Notes under the pieces: generated by a model
The model's database searches: none
What the model was told of the DNA's origin: nothing
What the model saw: the letters and a program-made list of their open reading frames with translations, nothing else
DNA from: Effrenium voratum
Taxonomy: Eukaryota; Sar; Dinophyceae; Suessiales; Symbiodiniaceae
Reading direction: 5' to 3'
Assembly: GCA_963377175.1 (NCBI GenBank)
Contig: CAUJNA010001868.1
Coordinates: forward strand, 675,880 to 739,879
DNA: 64,000 nucleotides
Shown here: positions 41,002 through 52,219 of the stretch, one piece after another
Layout: each line of letters opens with the position of its first letter
How positions within the stretch are numbered: the first letter of the stretch is position 1
Position numbers and translations under genes: made by a program

Positions 41002-41756
41002 TCATCCACCTGAGCATCACAACGGTGGATTTCATTTGATGTGGTGGCAAAGGCTGTGTTCAATACTTGCGTCCTTCAATCAGGCCTGCATGTAAGTGAC
41101 AAGGGATTTGGATATATTTGGGTGCAGGGGAGAGGGCTTGCTGCTTGGTGTTCCTCTCAAGAAAATCAGAGAGCCACCAACTGACAAAGTCCCAACTGAC
41201 CTTACCAAAATACCTAAGGGGCTGGGAGTTCCTTTCGGGTTTTGAGGCTTCCTGCGGTTGGTTCGCTTGAGGATTTTGATGCACCTTTTAGCCTTTCCTC
41301 CCAAATGGTGGACCTATTCTCACCTAAATCATATCCCAACAAAAGCACGATTCGCCTGGTTCTGCAGTGGCCTTTTTCTACCAGGGTCACCGGGCAAAAA
41401 ATGGAGGTGGACAAGAATGCTTTGAAAGAAGAAACCCATCCTCTAGAAGAGGCCCGCGCAGAATGGGTGACATCGAGGTCTCTGTAAACGGAACTGGAAG
41501 GGCAGATGGATGTTTCTCAAACTAGGGGTCCTTACACCAGTAGCTTTCTTCGGGAATATAAAAGGAAACCAACCGACCTCCGCCGCCCCCAGAAACCAAA
41601 GCAGCCAAAAACCGAGGAGAAATGGATTGGCGCCCCGCGAAGAATCTTCGGGCGCCGTTACTTGTCTTGGGACGTAGCTAAATCGCTTTAAGAACCCTGC
41701 AATCAGGGTTCCCGGACTCTTAGCTACCTCCCAGACCATCTAAGTCACTGTCTTTT

Positions 41757-41866
41757 TGGCGGATTTTGCTTGGATGCTAGGACTTTAACTTTTTGCCAAC
41801 TCATGGGTTTTCCATTAAACCACTAGAAGTTTAAAACTTGTAGCAGGGGAGCAGACAGCAACCGAG
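41757..41866 (+). repeat. TIR-B element, subtype 2
   Basis: TGGCGGATTTTGCTTGGATG at left, TTTTGCCAACTCATGGG and TTTTCCATTAAACC inside, AGCAGACAGCAACCGAG at right. Subtype 2 has a different left end from subtype 1 and also occurs at 51459 and 59465. Confidence 0.65.
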
Positions 41867-41906
41867 AGTAGGTCCAACCCCCTGTGGCTAAGTAGGTCCA
41901 ACCCCC

Positions 41907-42032
41907 TACCGTGGATGGGCGAACTCCTGCACCATTTTGAAACCATGAGAAACCATTGCTGGTTCGTATTTACAGGAAAAATCATCGTTGCAGGGTGTTT
42001 TGGTGGTGCGAAATGGATTTCGTCCCTCCCAC
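41907..42032 (+). repeat. TIR-L element
   Basis: TACCGTGGATGGGCGAACTCC at left minus one base; GTATTTACAGGAAAAATC and TTTTGGTGGTGCG inside; GGATTTCGTCCCTCCC at right, running into TIR-AA. Confidence 0.7.
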
Positions 42033-42128
42033 CAGCTAACATGGAAGTGCACAGACCCCTGTAGAAAGACTACTTTCCTCTTGGTTAGTTTGCCTTTTTG
42101 CACAAACCCATGTTAGTTGGTGGGAATG
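42024..42128 (+). repeat. TIR-AA element
   Basis: CTCCCACCAGCTAACATGGA pairs with CCATGTTAGTTGGTGGGA. Its left end overlaps the end of TIR-L. Confidence 0.6.
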
Positions 42129-42242
42129 TATATAGGCTTCACTACAACCCCGACTAACCCAAAGCACCATGTTTCCCCTAAACACATCACCCGTTCCAAG
42201 TGAAACTCACCCTTGGGTAAGTAGGTCCAACCTGCCAGAATT

Positions 42243-42318
42243 CTTGACTGCTGGGTTGGATCTTTAGACTAAAAACCTTTTTGGTTGAAATCAAGTGGGG
42301 TTTTCCACTAAACCCCCA
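42243..42318 (+). repeat. TIR-B element, right end lost
   Basis: CTTGACTGCTGGGTTGGATC through GGGGTTTTCCACTAAACCCC, then stops. Confidence 0.7.
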
Positions 42319-42400
42319 GGAGTTCAGTGCCCAGCGGCTGCAGTGCTGCCCGGCAGTGAGCTGCCGGCCGGCCCGGCCGCGGCGCCCTGAGAGAAGTGCT

Positions 42401-42486
42401 CAAGGTCCCCCAGCAATTGGTGCAGATTCTCTCCCCTTTTTTTTTGGTTGGGAGGGTTCCCCTACTAAAATATACAGAAAAAAAGG
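42401..42486 (+). repeat. TIR-A left half, fused to TIR-E
   Basis: CAAGGTCCCCCAGCAATTGG, then GGGAGGGTTCCCCTACTAAA and ATACAGAAAAAAAGG. It then continues without a break into the TIR-E sequence GGTTCAAAACCAAT. Confidence 0.7.
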
Positions 42487-42591
42487 TTCAAAACCAATAG
42501 GATAGGTGCACCACCCATTTTAGTCTGTTTTAGTGGGGATTGGGATGTTCACTGGGGGTACGATTTGGGTTTTGACCCATGGCCATTTGTC
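42487..42591 (+). repeat. TIR-E right part, fused to TIR-A
   Basis: GGTGCACCACCCATTTTAG, GGATTGGGATGTTCACTGGG, TTTTGACCCATGGCCATTT. The left terminus is absent and replaced by TIR-A. Confidence 0.7.
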
Positions 42592-42703
42592 CCGAGAAGG
42601 CGCCGCAAAGAGGCGCAGCAAGGGACTGCCATGATCAGAAAAAGCTCTTGGTGTGATAGGCGGGGAATGAGACATGGAATCCCCCCCCAAAAAAAACATC
42701 CCG

Positions 42704-42803
42704 CCAGGACCCCGGAGAAGCAGGCCTTTGGCCGATTTTCCCTTTGAAACCAAGATCAGAATCAAGAACGGCCCTCTTTTTGCGGGTCCTTGGAAGACCA
42801 AGG
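42704..42803 (-). repeat. TIR-R element, left end degraded
   Basis: CCAGGACCCC at left and GGGTCCTTGGAAGACCAAGG at right, with GATTTTCCC and ACCAAGATCAGAATCAAG inside. Reverse complement of the copy at 46619. Confidence 0.65.
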
Positions 42804-42835
42804 TTAACAACACCATTTTCATCATTAGGTACCCC

Positions 42836-42862
42836 ACCCGAACCCGAACCCGAACCAGGACC
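42836..42862. repeat. (CCCGAA)n short repeat
   Basis: Three to four CCCGAA units. Confidence 0.7.
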
Positions 42863-43900
42863 ATAGGCCAAGGAAACGGAGTTTTGACCATAAGCTCAGG
42901 CGCAGGCGCCGGCGGCGCTGGTGGCTTGCCGCTCACGCCTCGGATGTGAAACGCTCGCACGCTTGAAACCGCCAGGGTCCCCTACGGTGAATCAAGAGTG
43001 TCAAGAAACAGTTTTTTGTTTTGTCCCGTGACCATGAGGACTTGGTGATCGATTTGCTTGGTCAGAACCTGGTGGTCTTGAAGAGTCATCCTGATGGGAC
43101 CCGTTCTGTTTGTTTGTTATCCCTTCTTAACCAGTCTCTACGTTTGTCTTTCGCCTGTCTTGATTCGCTGTCTTGATTTGGTTAAGCGTCTTTTCCCGGG
43201 GTTGAAGGGAAGACCCCAACCAACAACTCCCGGGCAAGAAGGAGTCGATAGTGGGTTTTTAGAGCCCTTGTGTCATTGGCCACTCGTTGGAGGGCCGAAC
43301 TACACTGGAGGAATCATGACTCTGATATAGGGCCCCCTTTTTCAGGGTCTTTCAAGGACAAAAGTCGGTTGGGTTTCGATCAACGACGTTTTCCATCTCT
43401 ATCGTCGTGGTTCAGGAGAGATCCTGCGGACCCCAGATTCCACTAGGTTGCCAGCCATTTCCCTTTGAGATGAAGGGTGGCGCCTTGGTTTGCCTGAGGT
43501 TCTAATGAACTGGTTCCAATCGCTTGCACAGGACACGATGTCTCCGCATCCATTTGTTAGAACCGGTCAATTTTAAGAATACCTCGAACCCATTTTAGAA
43601 CCTCAAGCAGCATTCGGAGCATTTGGGGTCACCCAAGAATACCTCGAACTCATTTGTTAGAACCTCAAGCAGCATTCGGAGCATGTAGGGTCACCCAAGA
43701 GCATTTGAGTTCACCTGAAAATAGAAAAGTGGAATCAGATGTGGACCCGATCCTTCGCGCTGGAGGCCCTAGCCCTGCTGGCTGCCGGAGCCTGCAAGGA
43801 CGCATAAGAAGATCCCAAGCCAGAACGGTCCGCTTGGTTTTGAAGGGAGGGAAACTTCTTGGGTATTTCCAGGAATGGAATCACTGGGACACTTCAGAGA
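42863..43900. other. Gene-free stretch with a local 70-base duplication
   Basis: At 43577-43705 the phrase AATACCTCGAAC..CATTT..AGAACCTCAAGCAGC with GGAGCAT and GGGTCACCCAAG occurs twice in tandem, about 63 bases apart. Nothing else recognised. Confidence 0.5.
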
Positions 43901-44037
43901 CTGGGTCCCCCAGCCAGGTGCCCTTTCTCACCCGTTTCTTTTTTGGGGGAGGGTTCCCCTACTAAATTAGACTACAGAAAGAAAACAAAAACATCGGTTA
44001 CCAACTTATTCTAACCTCTCAAATCTGGAGGACCTAG
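43901..44037 (+). repeat. TIR-A element, longest copy
   Basis: CTGGGTCCCCCAGCCAGG at left, GGGTTCCCCTACTAAATTAG and TTATTCTAACCTCTC inside, TCTGGAGGACCTAG at right. Confidence 0.75.
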
Positions 44038-44241
44038 TCACCAGCTTCCATTATGTTTGGCTTCCATGATTCGTGGGTGGCTATTCCACAAATCCGTGAA
44101 ATGAGTTGAGCAAATAGGCGCAGTTTTGCGGCTGAAATGTCAACTGGAAGGCTTGAAGGCATCGAGCTTTTCTGACGCCGGCTGAATTGGATGTTCAGAT
44201 TTCGGACAGGGGTGCCTCAGCCAGGGCGATTCCTAACAAAA

Positions 44242-44361
44242 CTCAGTTGTTCAGTGGCACCAATTATTTTTCCCCTTTTTTTGGTGGCTGCCCCACTAAA
44301 AGTGGTCCAAGCCCCAAAAAGGGTTCCGATTCTTTTTTTCCAGGGTCACTGAACAACTGAG
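44242..44361 (+). repeat. TIR-C element with AAAA duplication
   Basis: Perfect 15-bp termini and full core; AAAA precedes CTCAG and follows CTGAG. Confidence 0.85.
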
Positions 44362-44706
44362 AAAAGCCCTCATGGTGGGACAGCTTCCTTCAGTTTCCGC
44401 ATGGTTTGTTGCAAGGCTTACCCCTCAGCTGACGGAGGAAGACGGACGGTTTTGTTTTTTGGGGGACCTTTTCACTTTGGACAAACGGTACCTTTGGGCA
44501 AAGTGAACTCACCGGCTCCAGTACGGAATTCTTTCAGGTTGATCGCAGAATCTGTGTTTTCGAGACAAGCAACAAGACACGATTTTATACAACCTAGATG
44601 TTGGTATGAGAATCAGTGGTACTGATGGTTGAAATCGAACTCCAGAAATCCCACTTCAGGGCAGCCTGGTCTCTGATTCGATCCCCCAATGTAAACGCCA
44701 ACAACG

Positions 44707-44820
44707 CTTGATTGCCATCGGCCTGGATCTTTCGACTTTAACTTTTGGGCAATGAAGGGTTTTCCACTGAACTTTTAAAAATATGTTACACTTCTTGCAG
44801 AGGGGTCACCAGCAAACGAG
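44707..44820 (+). repeat. TIR-B element
   Basis: CTTGATTGCCATCGGCC at left, TTTTCCACTGAAC and CACTTCTTGCAGAGGGGTC inside, ACCAGCAAACGAG at right. Confidence 0.65.
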
Positions 44821-46618
44821 GTTGGGCTATTTTTTGGGGGGACACTCTTTAAAGGAGCCAGCATTTTTTCGTGATTCCCTGTTTTAAGACGCCCAAATCG
44901 TTTCAGCCATGGACAATTCAACCCGCGCGGTCCCGTCTGGTTTGGAAGCTGGCGGTCAGGAGCTCAGGGCCAGAGCTCGAGCTGGCGGCTCAGGTAACCA
45001 CCAGGAGACCGGCCCCCCAAAACCTCTAGAAATGTCAAAGAAAAACCGCTAGACCAAGTTGTCATACCCCCCCCAGAAAAAGAAAACACGGGGTTTTTGT
45101 TTGGTGTTTTTGGGGGAAACCGACTGGAATCTGCAAGTGAGCGTCACTTGCTCAAAACCGATTCGGCTAGGTCAAGGCATCCCCATAAACCGGGTGCCTT
45201 CGCCCGGCTTGCTCATTTGGTTCTGGTGAGGTCAGAAGCCCTTAGTATGTGTAACTGGCCTCGACCTGGGACAGAAACATGTGGCTTCCTTGACGCAGGA
45301 GAATCAAACCGATCAGAGAAAGGGGGAAGCATGTTCCATTTGAATCTTTGCAGGTTGGCAGGCTGGAACGCACGGGCCATTGAAATGAAATCTCTCGGAT
45401 TGTCTGTGTGAGTGTCAGCCGACCCAGGCAAGTACTTCTCGCCAGAGTGGTGTTTGTTTCAAGGAGGTACTTGATTTTTTAGTTCCCTAAGCAAATGAGC
45501 TAGCCCAACCACAAACCCCTTGCAGTTCCGAAGATTGCAAGCCTTCCTTTTTAATATATTATAAATGTATTTGGTTTGCATGCAACAACCAACAGCCAAC
45601 GCCCCAACCAACAACCACGAATTACGAACAGCGACAAAACCAAACACTGCCAACAAACCGTAACAACCCCAAACAACCCGCAACTGGCAAGAATCAAGCA
45701 GACTCCACTTGCCGAGGTGCACCAACCCACTCCGCCAGAAGTCAAGGCGAGGACCACTGTGGGGGTACATGCGCTTTGCGCGCTTGATTTTCCCTCGACA
45801 CATGGGAGTGCCAGTGCTGGGCATACTCGGGGCTGCGCAGGCGAGGCAGTGAGCGAATTCGCACGAAGCACGTGTACACAAATGCAGTGTGCCATCTCTT
45901 CCTGCACCAGACAAGGAATTCCTTTTCTGCAAAGCCGCCAGAGTACGAGCATGGACACGCAGCACACTGTTCTGTATGGCATTCCTTGATGGCACGCTGG
46001 GAGGTCCCTGTCGCATCAAAATGCATCAAATGCGCCGCGCCGGCCGAGTTGACCAGCGGACCCAACCCCTGGTTTGTTCGGCAACTTTTGCGCGGCTCGT
46101 GCCCTTTTCCGCGCGGGGATGTCCAAAACGCGTGCGCTGCCAAACAGCTCAGGACCAACTCACGGGTTGCGGACAGACTGAGTAGGTGGCAACTTCCTGC
46201 GATACCCAGGGCCCCAAATTGAAGTAGTCATCATGTGAACCTCAAGCACAAATCTGCAGCAAGAGGCGAATGTTCAGCCATCCACTGATTCTAGTACCGG
46301 TCGTACATGTGCCTACTTTACAGGCGAACGGTTCAAGTGGATAGATGAGCAATAAGTTTTTTTTTTTTTCACCTGGTACATGTACCAGAAGCGGGTGGAC
46401 ACAGCAGAATGTGCTTGGGACTGCAGTCGCGGAAGGTTGTGGGAAGGTTCGGCCCGCGGAAGCTCCGAAGGTTTTGGTGTCAAAGCGACCAATTGTAACA
46501 ACAGAAGCCCAAAATCAGCCGCACTGTCGCGGAAGCAGCTTGAACCAAAACCAAAACCCGCGGAAGCGTTGCGGCGATTTTGGGAAGGTTGGAGAATCAG
46601 GAAAATTAGAGAATGAAA
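44821..46618. other. Repeat-poor stretch, possible coding DNA
   Basis: The longest part of the right half without a recognised repeat family. 45570-45700 on the plus strand is A/C-rich and low in complexity. GC-rich DNA at 45740-46200 has long frames on both strands (see the entry inside). Confidence 0.35.
45872..46222 (+). CDS. Open frame of undecided strand, unknown function
   Basis: A 116-codon plus-strand frame with a Cys/His-containing middle (H-G-H-A-A-H-C, K-C-I-K-C) and a basic C-terminal part. A 138-codon minus-strand frame (45742-46158) over the same DNA is just as plausible, with its own Cys cluster (C-H-T-E-Q-C-A-A-C-P-C). At most one can be real and I cannot choose. No family is recognised. 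The region has no repeat elements, which is the main reason for listing it. Confidence 0.2.
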   Translation: MYTNAVCHLFLHQTRNSFSAKPPEYEHGHAAHCSVWHSLMARWEVPVASKCIKCAAPAELTSGPNPWFVRQLLRGSCPFPRGDVQNACAAKQLRTNSRVADRLSRWQLPAIPRAPN

Positions 46619-46728
46619 CCTTGGTCTTCCAAAGTCCCGCAAAAACAGGGCCCTTTTTGATTTAGATCTTGTTCGAAAAAGGAAAATCAGCCAAAGGGGT
46701 GCTTTTTCAGGGTCCTGGAAGATCAAGG
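46619..46728 (+). repeat. TIR-R element, complete
   Basis: CCTTGGTCTTCCAAAGTCCC pairs with GGGTCCTGGAAGATCAAGG. The interior has GGGCCCTTTTTGAT and GGAAAATCAGCCAAAG. Confidence 0.75.
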
Positions 46729-46998
46729 AAAGGCAAAGCTCAGATGGACTGCAAAGAAAGATTGTTTTAAAACATGCGTGTACATACATATATACATACA
46801 CGTCATATCATGATACCCTTTATGTGCTTTGTTTTAGGGGAAACCAACAGGAAAGCACTCCGTGACGTGGGGTATTTGGAGACAAACGCATTGTTGGTTC
46901 AATTTGTAGCCACATCACCAAGAGGTGTGTGATCGCACTCATGAAAGTTCTGTTCATAGGGGGGCCCTTGGGAAGGTTTGCCATTAACGCTTGGGTCA

Positions 46999-47040
46999 AT
47001 ATATGTATGTATATATATATATATATTATATATACATATT
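46999..47040. repeat. (TA)n microsatellite
   Basis: TA dinucleotides with interruptions, palindromic around 47020. Confidence 0.8.
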
Positions 47041-47581
47041 CTCGTGAGTGAATCATGTCTTTGGACGCTTGGCAGTGGAAGCAAGGGAGACTCTAAGTGG
47101 GCTGATGCAATCGCCGCTTGTGCCCGAGTTTAGACCATGCAGCGGCGAGGAAACAAGATGCCAACCAATGGAACATATGGTTTTTGGCGCGCCAAGCATG
47201 ACAAGGACCGCACAGTTTACACCTGGGTTCAGCACAAAAAGTGTACGTTGCACTTGCTTACTGTTCCCACTTTAAGACCCCAGGAACAACCTGTGCTTCT
47301 GCGACTTGCCTGATTTTGGCATCCTCCCGTTTTGGCTAAGTGGCGGTTGGAAACGCATGGCACAGCTGGAATCGATTGCAGAGTGGGTAGTGCCCGACCC
47401 CACGGAAGTGGACATTTCGAAGACGTCTGGCGCAGACTGCTCATAGCTCCCATGGCACTGCGCGGGGAAGAAGGCACTTTTGGTACGCGCGCAGTGAGAC
47501 CTTCCGAAGAGTTGACGTCGCTTCGGGAAGTGATAGCGACTGTCCCGCCAATTGGGGGGATACGCAAGGTGAAGCTGGGAT
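47041..47581. other. Gene-free stretch, nothing recognised
   Basis: Frames of 75-112 codons on both strands, none with a domain. Confidence 0.3.
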
Positions 47582-47682
47582 CATAGGTGTCCTTTTTCGA
47601 TTTGGTTAGAAATAGATGGCACTGTTTTGAATTGGTTCATCCGTTCACCAGGGCCGTTCGTTTTACCCAAAGGGCACCTATG
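47582..47682 (+). repeat. TIR-K element
   Basis: CATAGGTGTCCTTTTTCG at left and AAAGGGCACCTATG at right; the interior is more diverged (TTCACCAGGGCC). Confidence 0.7.
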
Positions 47683-47891
47683 GCAAGGATGTGTCTTTTG
47701 TTTCATGGTTTTTGACAGCGTGTTGGCCTGTGCTCCCTTCGACACTACCTTTCTTGGCCGTTCCACCCAAAGATCACCTGTTGCTTGCCAATCAGTTGCC
47801 ATATGATTTTGGAGGCTGTGAGACCTGTTTCTCACCCACTTCGAATGAATGGGAGCCACACCCACGTATGCTGTCACTCTTGACAGGGTGA

Positions 47892-48020
47892 TACTGTGGA
47901 TGGACGAAATCCTGCACCGCTTTGAAACCATGGTTGAAGCCATTGTTTGTTGGTATTTACAGGTCATCAGAAACCAGGGTTTTTTCAGCGGTGCCTAAGA
48001 GGATTTCGGCCATCCGTAGT
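47892..48020 (+). repeat. TIR-L element
   Basis: ACTGTGGATGGACGAAATCC at left; GTTTGTTGGTATTTACAGG inside; GGATTTCGGCCATCCGTAGT at right. Confidence 0.75.
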
Positions 48021-48170
48021 GCCAATGGTCAAAGCTCGATGTCACGCCTCCAGGTTGGCATGCGGCGCACGCAGCGGCCTTCGGGCAGGAAAGGTGGCAG
48101 GAGTTGGCTCTGGCGATGGAGCGCGCCGCTCGGCACGCAGAAATGGGAGCCTTGGGCAGGGCTCATATGG

Positions 48171-48287
48171 GTGTGGATGGCTGCGCAATCCATTTCGCAC
48201 CACGAAACCATAGGTGAAACCATAACGTTTGGTTTTTCCCAGGGGAATCGAATCATTCCAGGGGTTTCTTGGGCGGTGCCGAATGAT
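48171..48287 (+). repeat. TIR-L element, diverged
   Basis: GTGTGGATGGCTGCGCAATCC at left without its last base, then CACCACGAAACCAT; CCAGGGGTTTCTTGGGCGG inside; right end degraded. Confidence 0.6.
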
Positions 48288-48596
48288 CCCAGCAAAAAAG
48301 AACAGCAGATTGCCCTATGACTCAGTCCAGCAACATTATTCAGTGGGTCCAAAAAAACGCAAACGGTTGCAACAGCTTCCTGGTGGTTGCGACTGGCCTG
48401 CCGGATGTTGCCTTTTCATTGACACTCCGCGCGTTTGAAGAGTTTGGCTTTTTTTTTTGGCCGACGATCATCCCATTCGCTCATTCACCGTGCTTGACAT
48501 TGCATTGGCCTTCGAGTGAGGTGGAATGGAGCATGGAAGGGGGGGGGGGCAGGACAGCACATTTAATCACATGGATTTTCTGAGCAGCAGCCAAAA

Positions 48597-48710
48597 CTAG
48601 GTCCCCCAGTAGTGCCCTTTTACCCTTTTTGCGGGGAGGGTTCCCCTACTAAAATAGACTACAGAAAAATAAGGGTACCCTTATTCTAACCTCTCTACTA
48701 GAGGACCTAG
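48597..48710 (+). repeat. TIR-A element
   Basis: CTAGGTCCCCCAGTAGTGCC at left and CTACTAGAGGACCTAG at right; GGGTTCCCCTACTAAAATAG inside. Confidence 0.85.
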
Positions 48711-49360
48711 ATAATCCGAGAAACGAAGGAGCATGGGAATGGCAGGCTTAAGGATCGTTTGGCCGGAAAGACTGGAGATGACCGCCAAAAGGCCCCATCG
48801 CCGCTCCCTTTACGACAGGAATCTGCATGGCAACTGGTGTCAAGTCCCCGCACTTTGGGGCGAGTCCGTGATCAATGCAACTCTTGGCGAATGTTGCACT
48901 TTTCGGCAGCCAATTGCAACACCTGCAACAACTTGGTCAACTGTAGCAGACGGGCTTGGTCGTAGACATTGGTGTATAACCACAGCTTGCGTGAAACAAG
49001 CCCTCAAGGCCTCAATGTGAAACTATTCACCCCCTCAAAACAAAGGGTTTCGGATCCGCCGTTCGCTGGCAACGTGTCTTTTTATTCTGGCTTGGGGAAA
49101 TGCTGACTGCGAATTGTGAAGCCGCAAAGTTGATAGATGAATCAGCCAGGCGTGATTTCAAAAAAAACACCTGGACCCTTCAGGCGTGATTTCAACAAAT
49201 GTGATTACAAAAAAACGGAGCCATTAATCAGGGCACAGGAAACCCTATTCGAGACAAGGCTCTACTCCCTTCCAAAGGGTGCTTGCTACCCACACGCTAG
49301 CACAGACCTGCGCGGCCGGAAACGGTGATGTTCCCCTCTCACCGGGAGAGTTTCATAGGA

Positions 49361-49468
49361 GCCCACCTAAGAAACCCTGGAATGATGATTCCCCTGTAAT
49401 TAAATGCCAACAAACAATGGCTTCCCATGGTTTCAAAGTGGTGCGAACGGATTTCGTCCATCCACAGG
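49361..49468 (-). repeat. TIR-L element
   Basis: CCCACCTAAGAAACCCTGG at left; CCAACAAACAATGG inside; GGATTTCGTCCATCCACAG at right. Confidence 0.7.
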
Positions 49469-49702
49469 AGCCAGGGCAAACGGCAAAAGACATGGGCGCG
49501 AATGAGGCCATGTTGCCACAGGTGGCTCGATGAGCCAAAACGGACGGTTTCTCTGGGCACCAGGCATAGGGTGGTCCCTTTTGGAGCCACAAGAAAGCTG
49601 CCGTTTTCATCGGTTCATTCGTATCATTCCGGGGTATTTTCCATAGGCTTCCTTTTGGTTCCCCTTTCAAGCAACAAAATCACAAGGGGCCGCCAACAAC
49701 AA

Positions 49703-49815
49703 CTAGGTCCCCCAGTAGTACCCTTCTCGCCCCTTTTTTGGGGCAGGGTTCCCCTACTAAAATAGACTACAGAAAAAATCGGGTACCCTTCTAACCTCTC
49801 TACTGGAGGACCTAG
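49703..49815 (+). repeat. TIR-A element
   Basis: CTAGGTCCCCCAGTAGTACC and CTACTGGAGGACCTAG, both termini complete. Confidence 0.85.
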
Positions 49816-50098
49816 TTCCCCTCCCACTCTTTTCACAGCCAGAACCTGACGAGCCGGGACGAAAGGGCGCTCTGGAGGACCTAGACAACAGTTCGCCTTT
49901 TTGGCTCCTGAGGGGAGTTGTTGGCTCTCAGGACCACGAGCATCTCTGCTACCTGAACCCCTTCCTTCCGGCCTCGGAGATGGAGGTGATCCAGCAGGAC
50001 TACAGTCGAGGCCTAAGAGTGAAAATCTGAGGCGGCGGCGTTTGCGGGTGGCGGCTTTTGCTTGCCAAAGGGGGGGAAGAGAAAAGCCGCCCTAAAGT

Positions 50099-50118
50099 TA
50101 GAGAGAGAGAGAGAGAGC
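50099..50118. repeat. (GA)n microsatellite
   Basis: Pure GA dinucleotides. Confidence 0.85.
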
Positions 50119-50137
50119 TATCCCGAAAAGTTAGAGT

Positions 50138-50228
50138 CCAGCACCCTCCAAGAAAGGTCCATTTATACCAGCAGTTCTCTTGTGTAAGCCACTTTGGGTA
50201 CCAATGGACCTCTTTTGGAGGGTGCTGG
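50138..50228 (-). repeat. TIR-I element
   Basis: CCAGCACCCTCCAAGAAAGG and GGAGGGTGCTGG pair; the loop has GTGTAAGCCACTTTGGGTAC. Confidence 0.75.
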
Positions 50229-50880
50229 GTAGAAACCCTTTGTACATCCTTTTTCCACGGCCTGCGTCTCGCAAGCTCGCGAGACGAGACGCGAGGCCGA
50301 AAATTGATTGCAGAAAGCGTGAAGAAATATCCTCGGGAGCACGTCCCTTCAGTTGAAGAATAGTTGCCCATCATGCGCTTTGTACCCTCTAGGCAGATGT
50401 GAGAAGCCCCTTCCGCAGCCTCTGACGAGGTAGGCTTGCGCTGCGCTCGTTAGCTGAGCAGGGGGAATCTTGTGCGAAAGAATGATGATCCACCAGCAAG
50501 AAGGTCATGCATGAGTGTGGCGTGTTGTGGTATTGACATGCCATGTCGCCACCTGTCTTCTCCGCCTTGACAGCATTTACACACCATGCAGATTTGGCTC
50601 CAAAACCCTTGCGGCGCGCTTTCTGATCGAAGAGACTCGTACGCTCGACGTGCTCTTGCTTGATGTGTCGACAACAGATCTAGGGAATGTTGATTAATGT
50701 GTGAAACAATTTCACTTGGTTGAGCTTCTGCAAGTCAATGTATCTCTAGTGTGGAAGGGATGAAGTTATGCTCGCTACTGTGCTTAGCATCCGAAGCGGC
50801 GGATCTGGCAGGATCACAAAATTTGTGTTCGTGATGAAATTTAGGCAGCCACATACCAGAATGGGTTTATTTGTGTGTTG
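50229..50880. other. Gene-free stretch, nothing recognised
   Basis: No family or domain found; frames up to 74 codons only. Confidence 0.3.
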
Positions 50881-50883
50881 TCC

Positions 50884-50967
50884 GTTTGGTTTCCTTTCAA
50901 GCACCCCCAAATGAGGGTGTTTTTTGGGGTACCCTTTTGGGGTTGCTTGAAAGGAAAACGAAAGGGA
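50884..50967. repeat. TIR-U inverted repeat
   Basis: GTTTGGTTTCCTTTCAAGC on the left pairs with GCTTGAAAGGAAAACGAAAG on the right, separated by CACCCC and GGGGTACCC motifs. Related left-arm phrases (GGTTTCCTTTCA) occur near 51.25 kb, but no second complete copy was found. Confidence 0.6.
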
Positions 50968-51458
50968 CAAGCACCATTTCATACAGGTGGTGTTTTTTTT
51001 TGCGTGACAAGGACTTGTCGTTCTTCTGCACCGTTTCAATCAGAGCCCATGTTGGAAACTCAGCGATGTACCGCTCGCTCCAAGTTCAATGCTTGAACGG
51101 TTTTTTACACAAGCACATGTCTGGTCAAGACAACACATATGTTGTTTTTAGTTTTTTTCCTGAACACGCCAAATGGCGTTTACCTCACTTTGTCTCCAAA
51201 CTAGGGACCCCTCCCCGCAAACAAAGGGAAAGAGGTGGGTTTTTCTGGGGTTTCCTTTCACGCCAAGCTCAGACAAGTCCCCTGACAAGACAGTCCCCCG
51301 GTAGAACCACCGGCCCGGCCTCGCGACGCACGCGAGGCCTTGAGCCCAGCTCCGTTCCCGGCGCCTACGACTTCATGGTGCCCGAAAACTGGGAGCGCCA
51401 GCGCCGTGGCTTGGGGGGAAAAACCCCGAGGCTTGCCTTTGCATTTTGCCAAGGGATC

Positions 51459-51568
51459 TTTGGTGCATTTTGCTTGGATTTTAGGACTTTAACTTTTTGC
51501 CAACTCATGGGTTTTCCATTAAACCACTAGAAATTAAACGTTTAGCAGGGGAGCAGAAAGCAACCGAG
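51459..51568 (+). repeat. TIR-B element, subtype 2
   Basis: TTGGTGCATTTTGCTTGGAT at left, TTTTCCATTAAACCACTAG inside, GAGCAGAAAGCAACCGAG at right. Confidence 0.7.
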
Positions 51569-51649
51569 GGATGTTAGGACCAAATTGTCCCATTAGTTGG
51601 CTTTGGTCCCCTACAGTTTTTCAGTGCAGTTTCAACCATTTTGACCCAT

Positions 51650-51764
51650 TAGTTGGCTTTGGCCATGTTGGGACTGAATAACTTGTTGATCCAACTAATG
51701 GGTTTTCCGTATGAAGCCACTGAAAGTTGGTCACTTTGAGCAGGGCTGCGCAGAAAGCAACCGG
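51650..51764 (+). repeat. TIR-B element, subtype 2, diverged
   Basis: CCAACTAATGGGTTTTCCG and GCAGAAAGCAACCGGG are clear; the left end is degraded. Confidence 0.55.
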
Positions 51765-52101
51765 GGTTGGAGCGGGGATTTGATGTTTTGAAGGCTGGTT
51801 GTAGACGTAGAAAGGATAAATGGGAGCTTCCCCCAACCCTCAGTTGGTGGTTTGGATTGGTTGGTGGTTGGGGATCCCTCGCAGCAGGGTCTTTCCCTAG
51901 AGCACCCGGTGATTTCTTGTGAGATCTAGCGAATCCTCGAAACCCGGGTAAACAAAGGCTAAGGGAGAATGCCAACCATAAAAATGGGGCGCCTTCGCCA
52001 TTCTTTACATGTGGATTGACAATTTTAGTGCGGGGCTTGGATTGTGACTCGCCTAGTGTGTTTTCCGGGAACTCTCCCCCCCCTTAACCATCCAACACTT
52101 T

Positions 52102-52219
52102 ATGGCTGTTCGGTAACGGATCTTTGGACTTTGACTCTTTGGGAGACAACACTGGATTTTCCATTGGACCCACACAATTAAACACTAAACTTTTTGCAGA
52201 GCGGTCAACAGCAACCAAG
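52102..52219 (+). repeat. TIR-B element
   Basis: ATGGCTGTTCGGTAACGGATC at left without its first base, GGATTTTCCATTGGACCC and AACTTTTTGCAGAGCGGTC inside, AACAGCAACCAAG at right. Confidence 0.65.
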
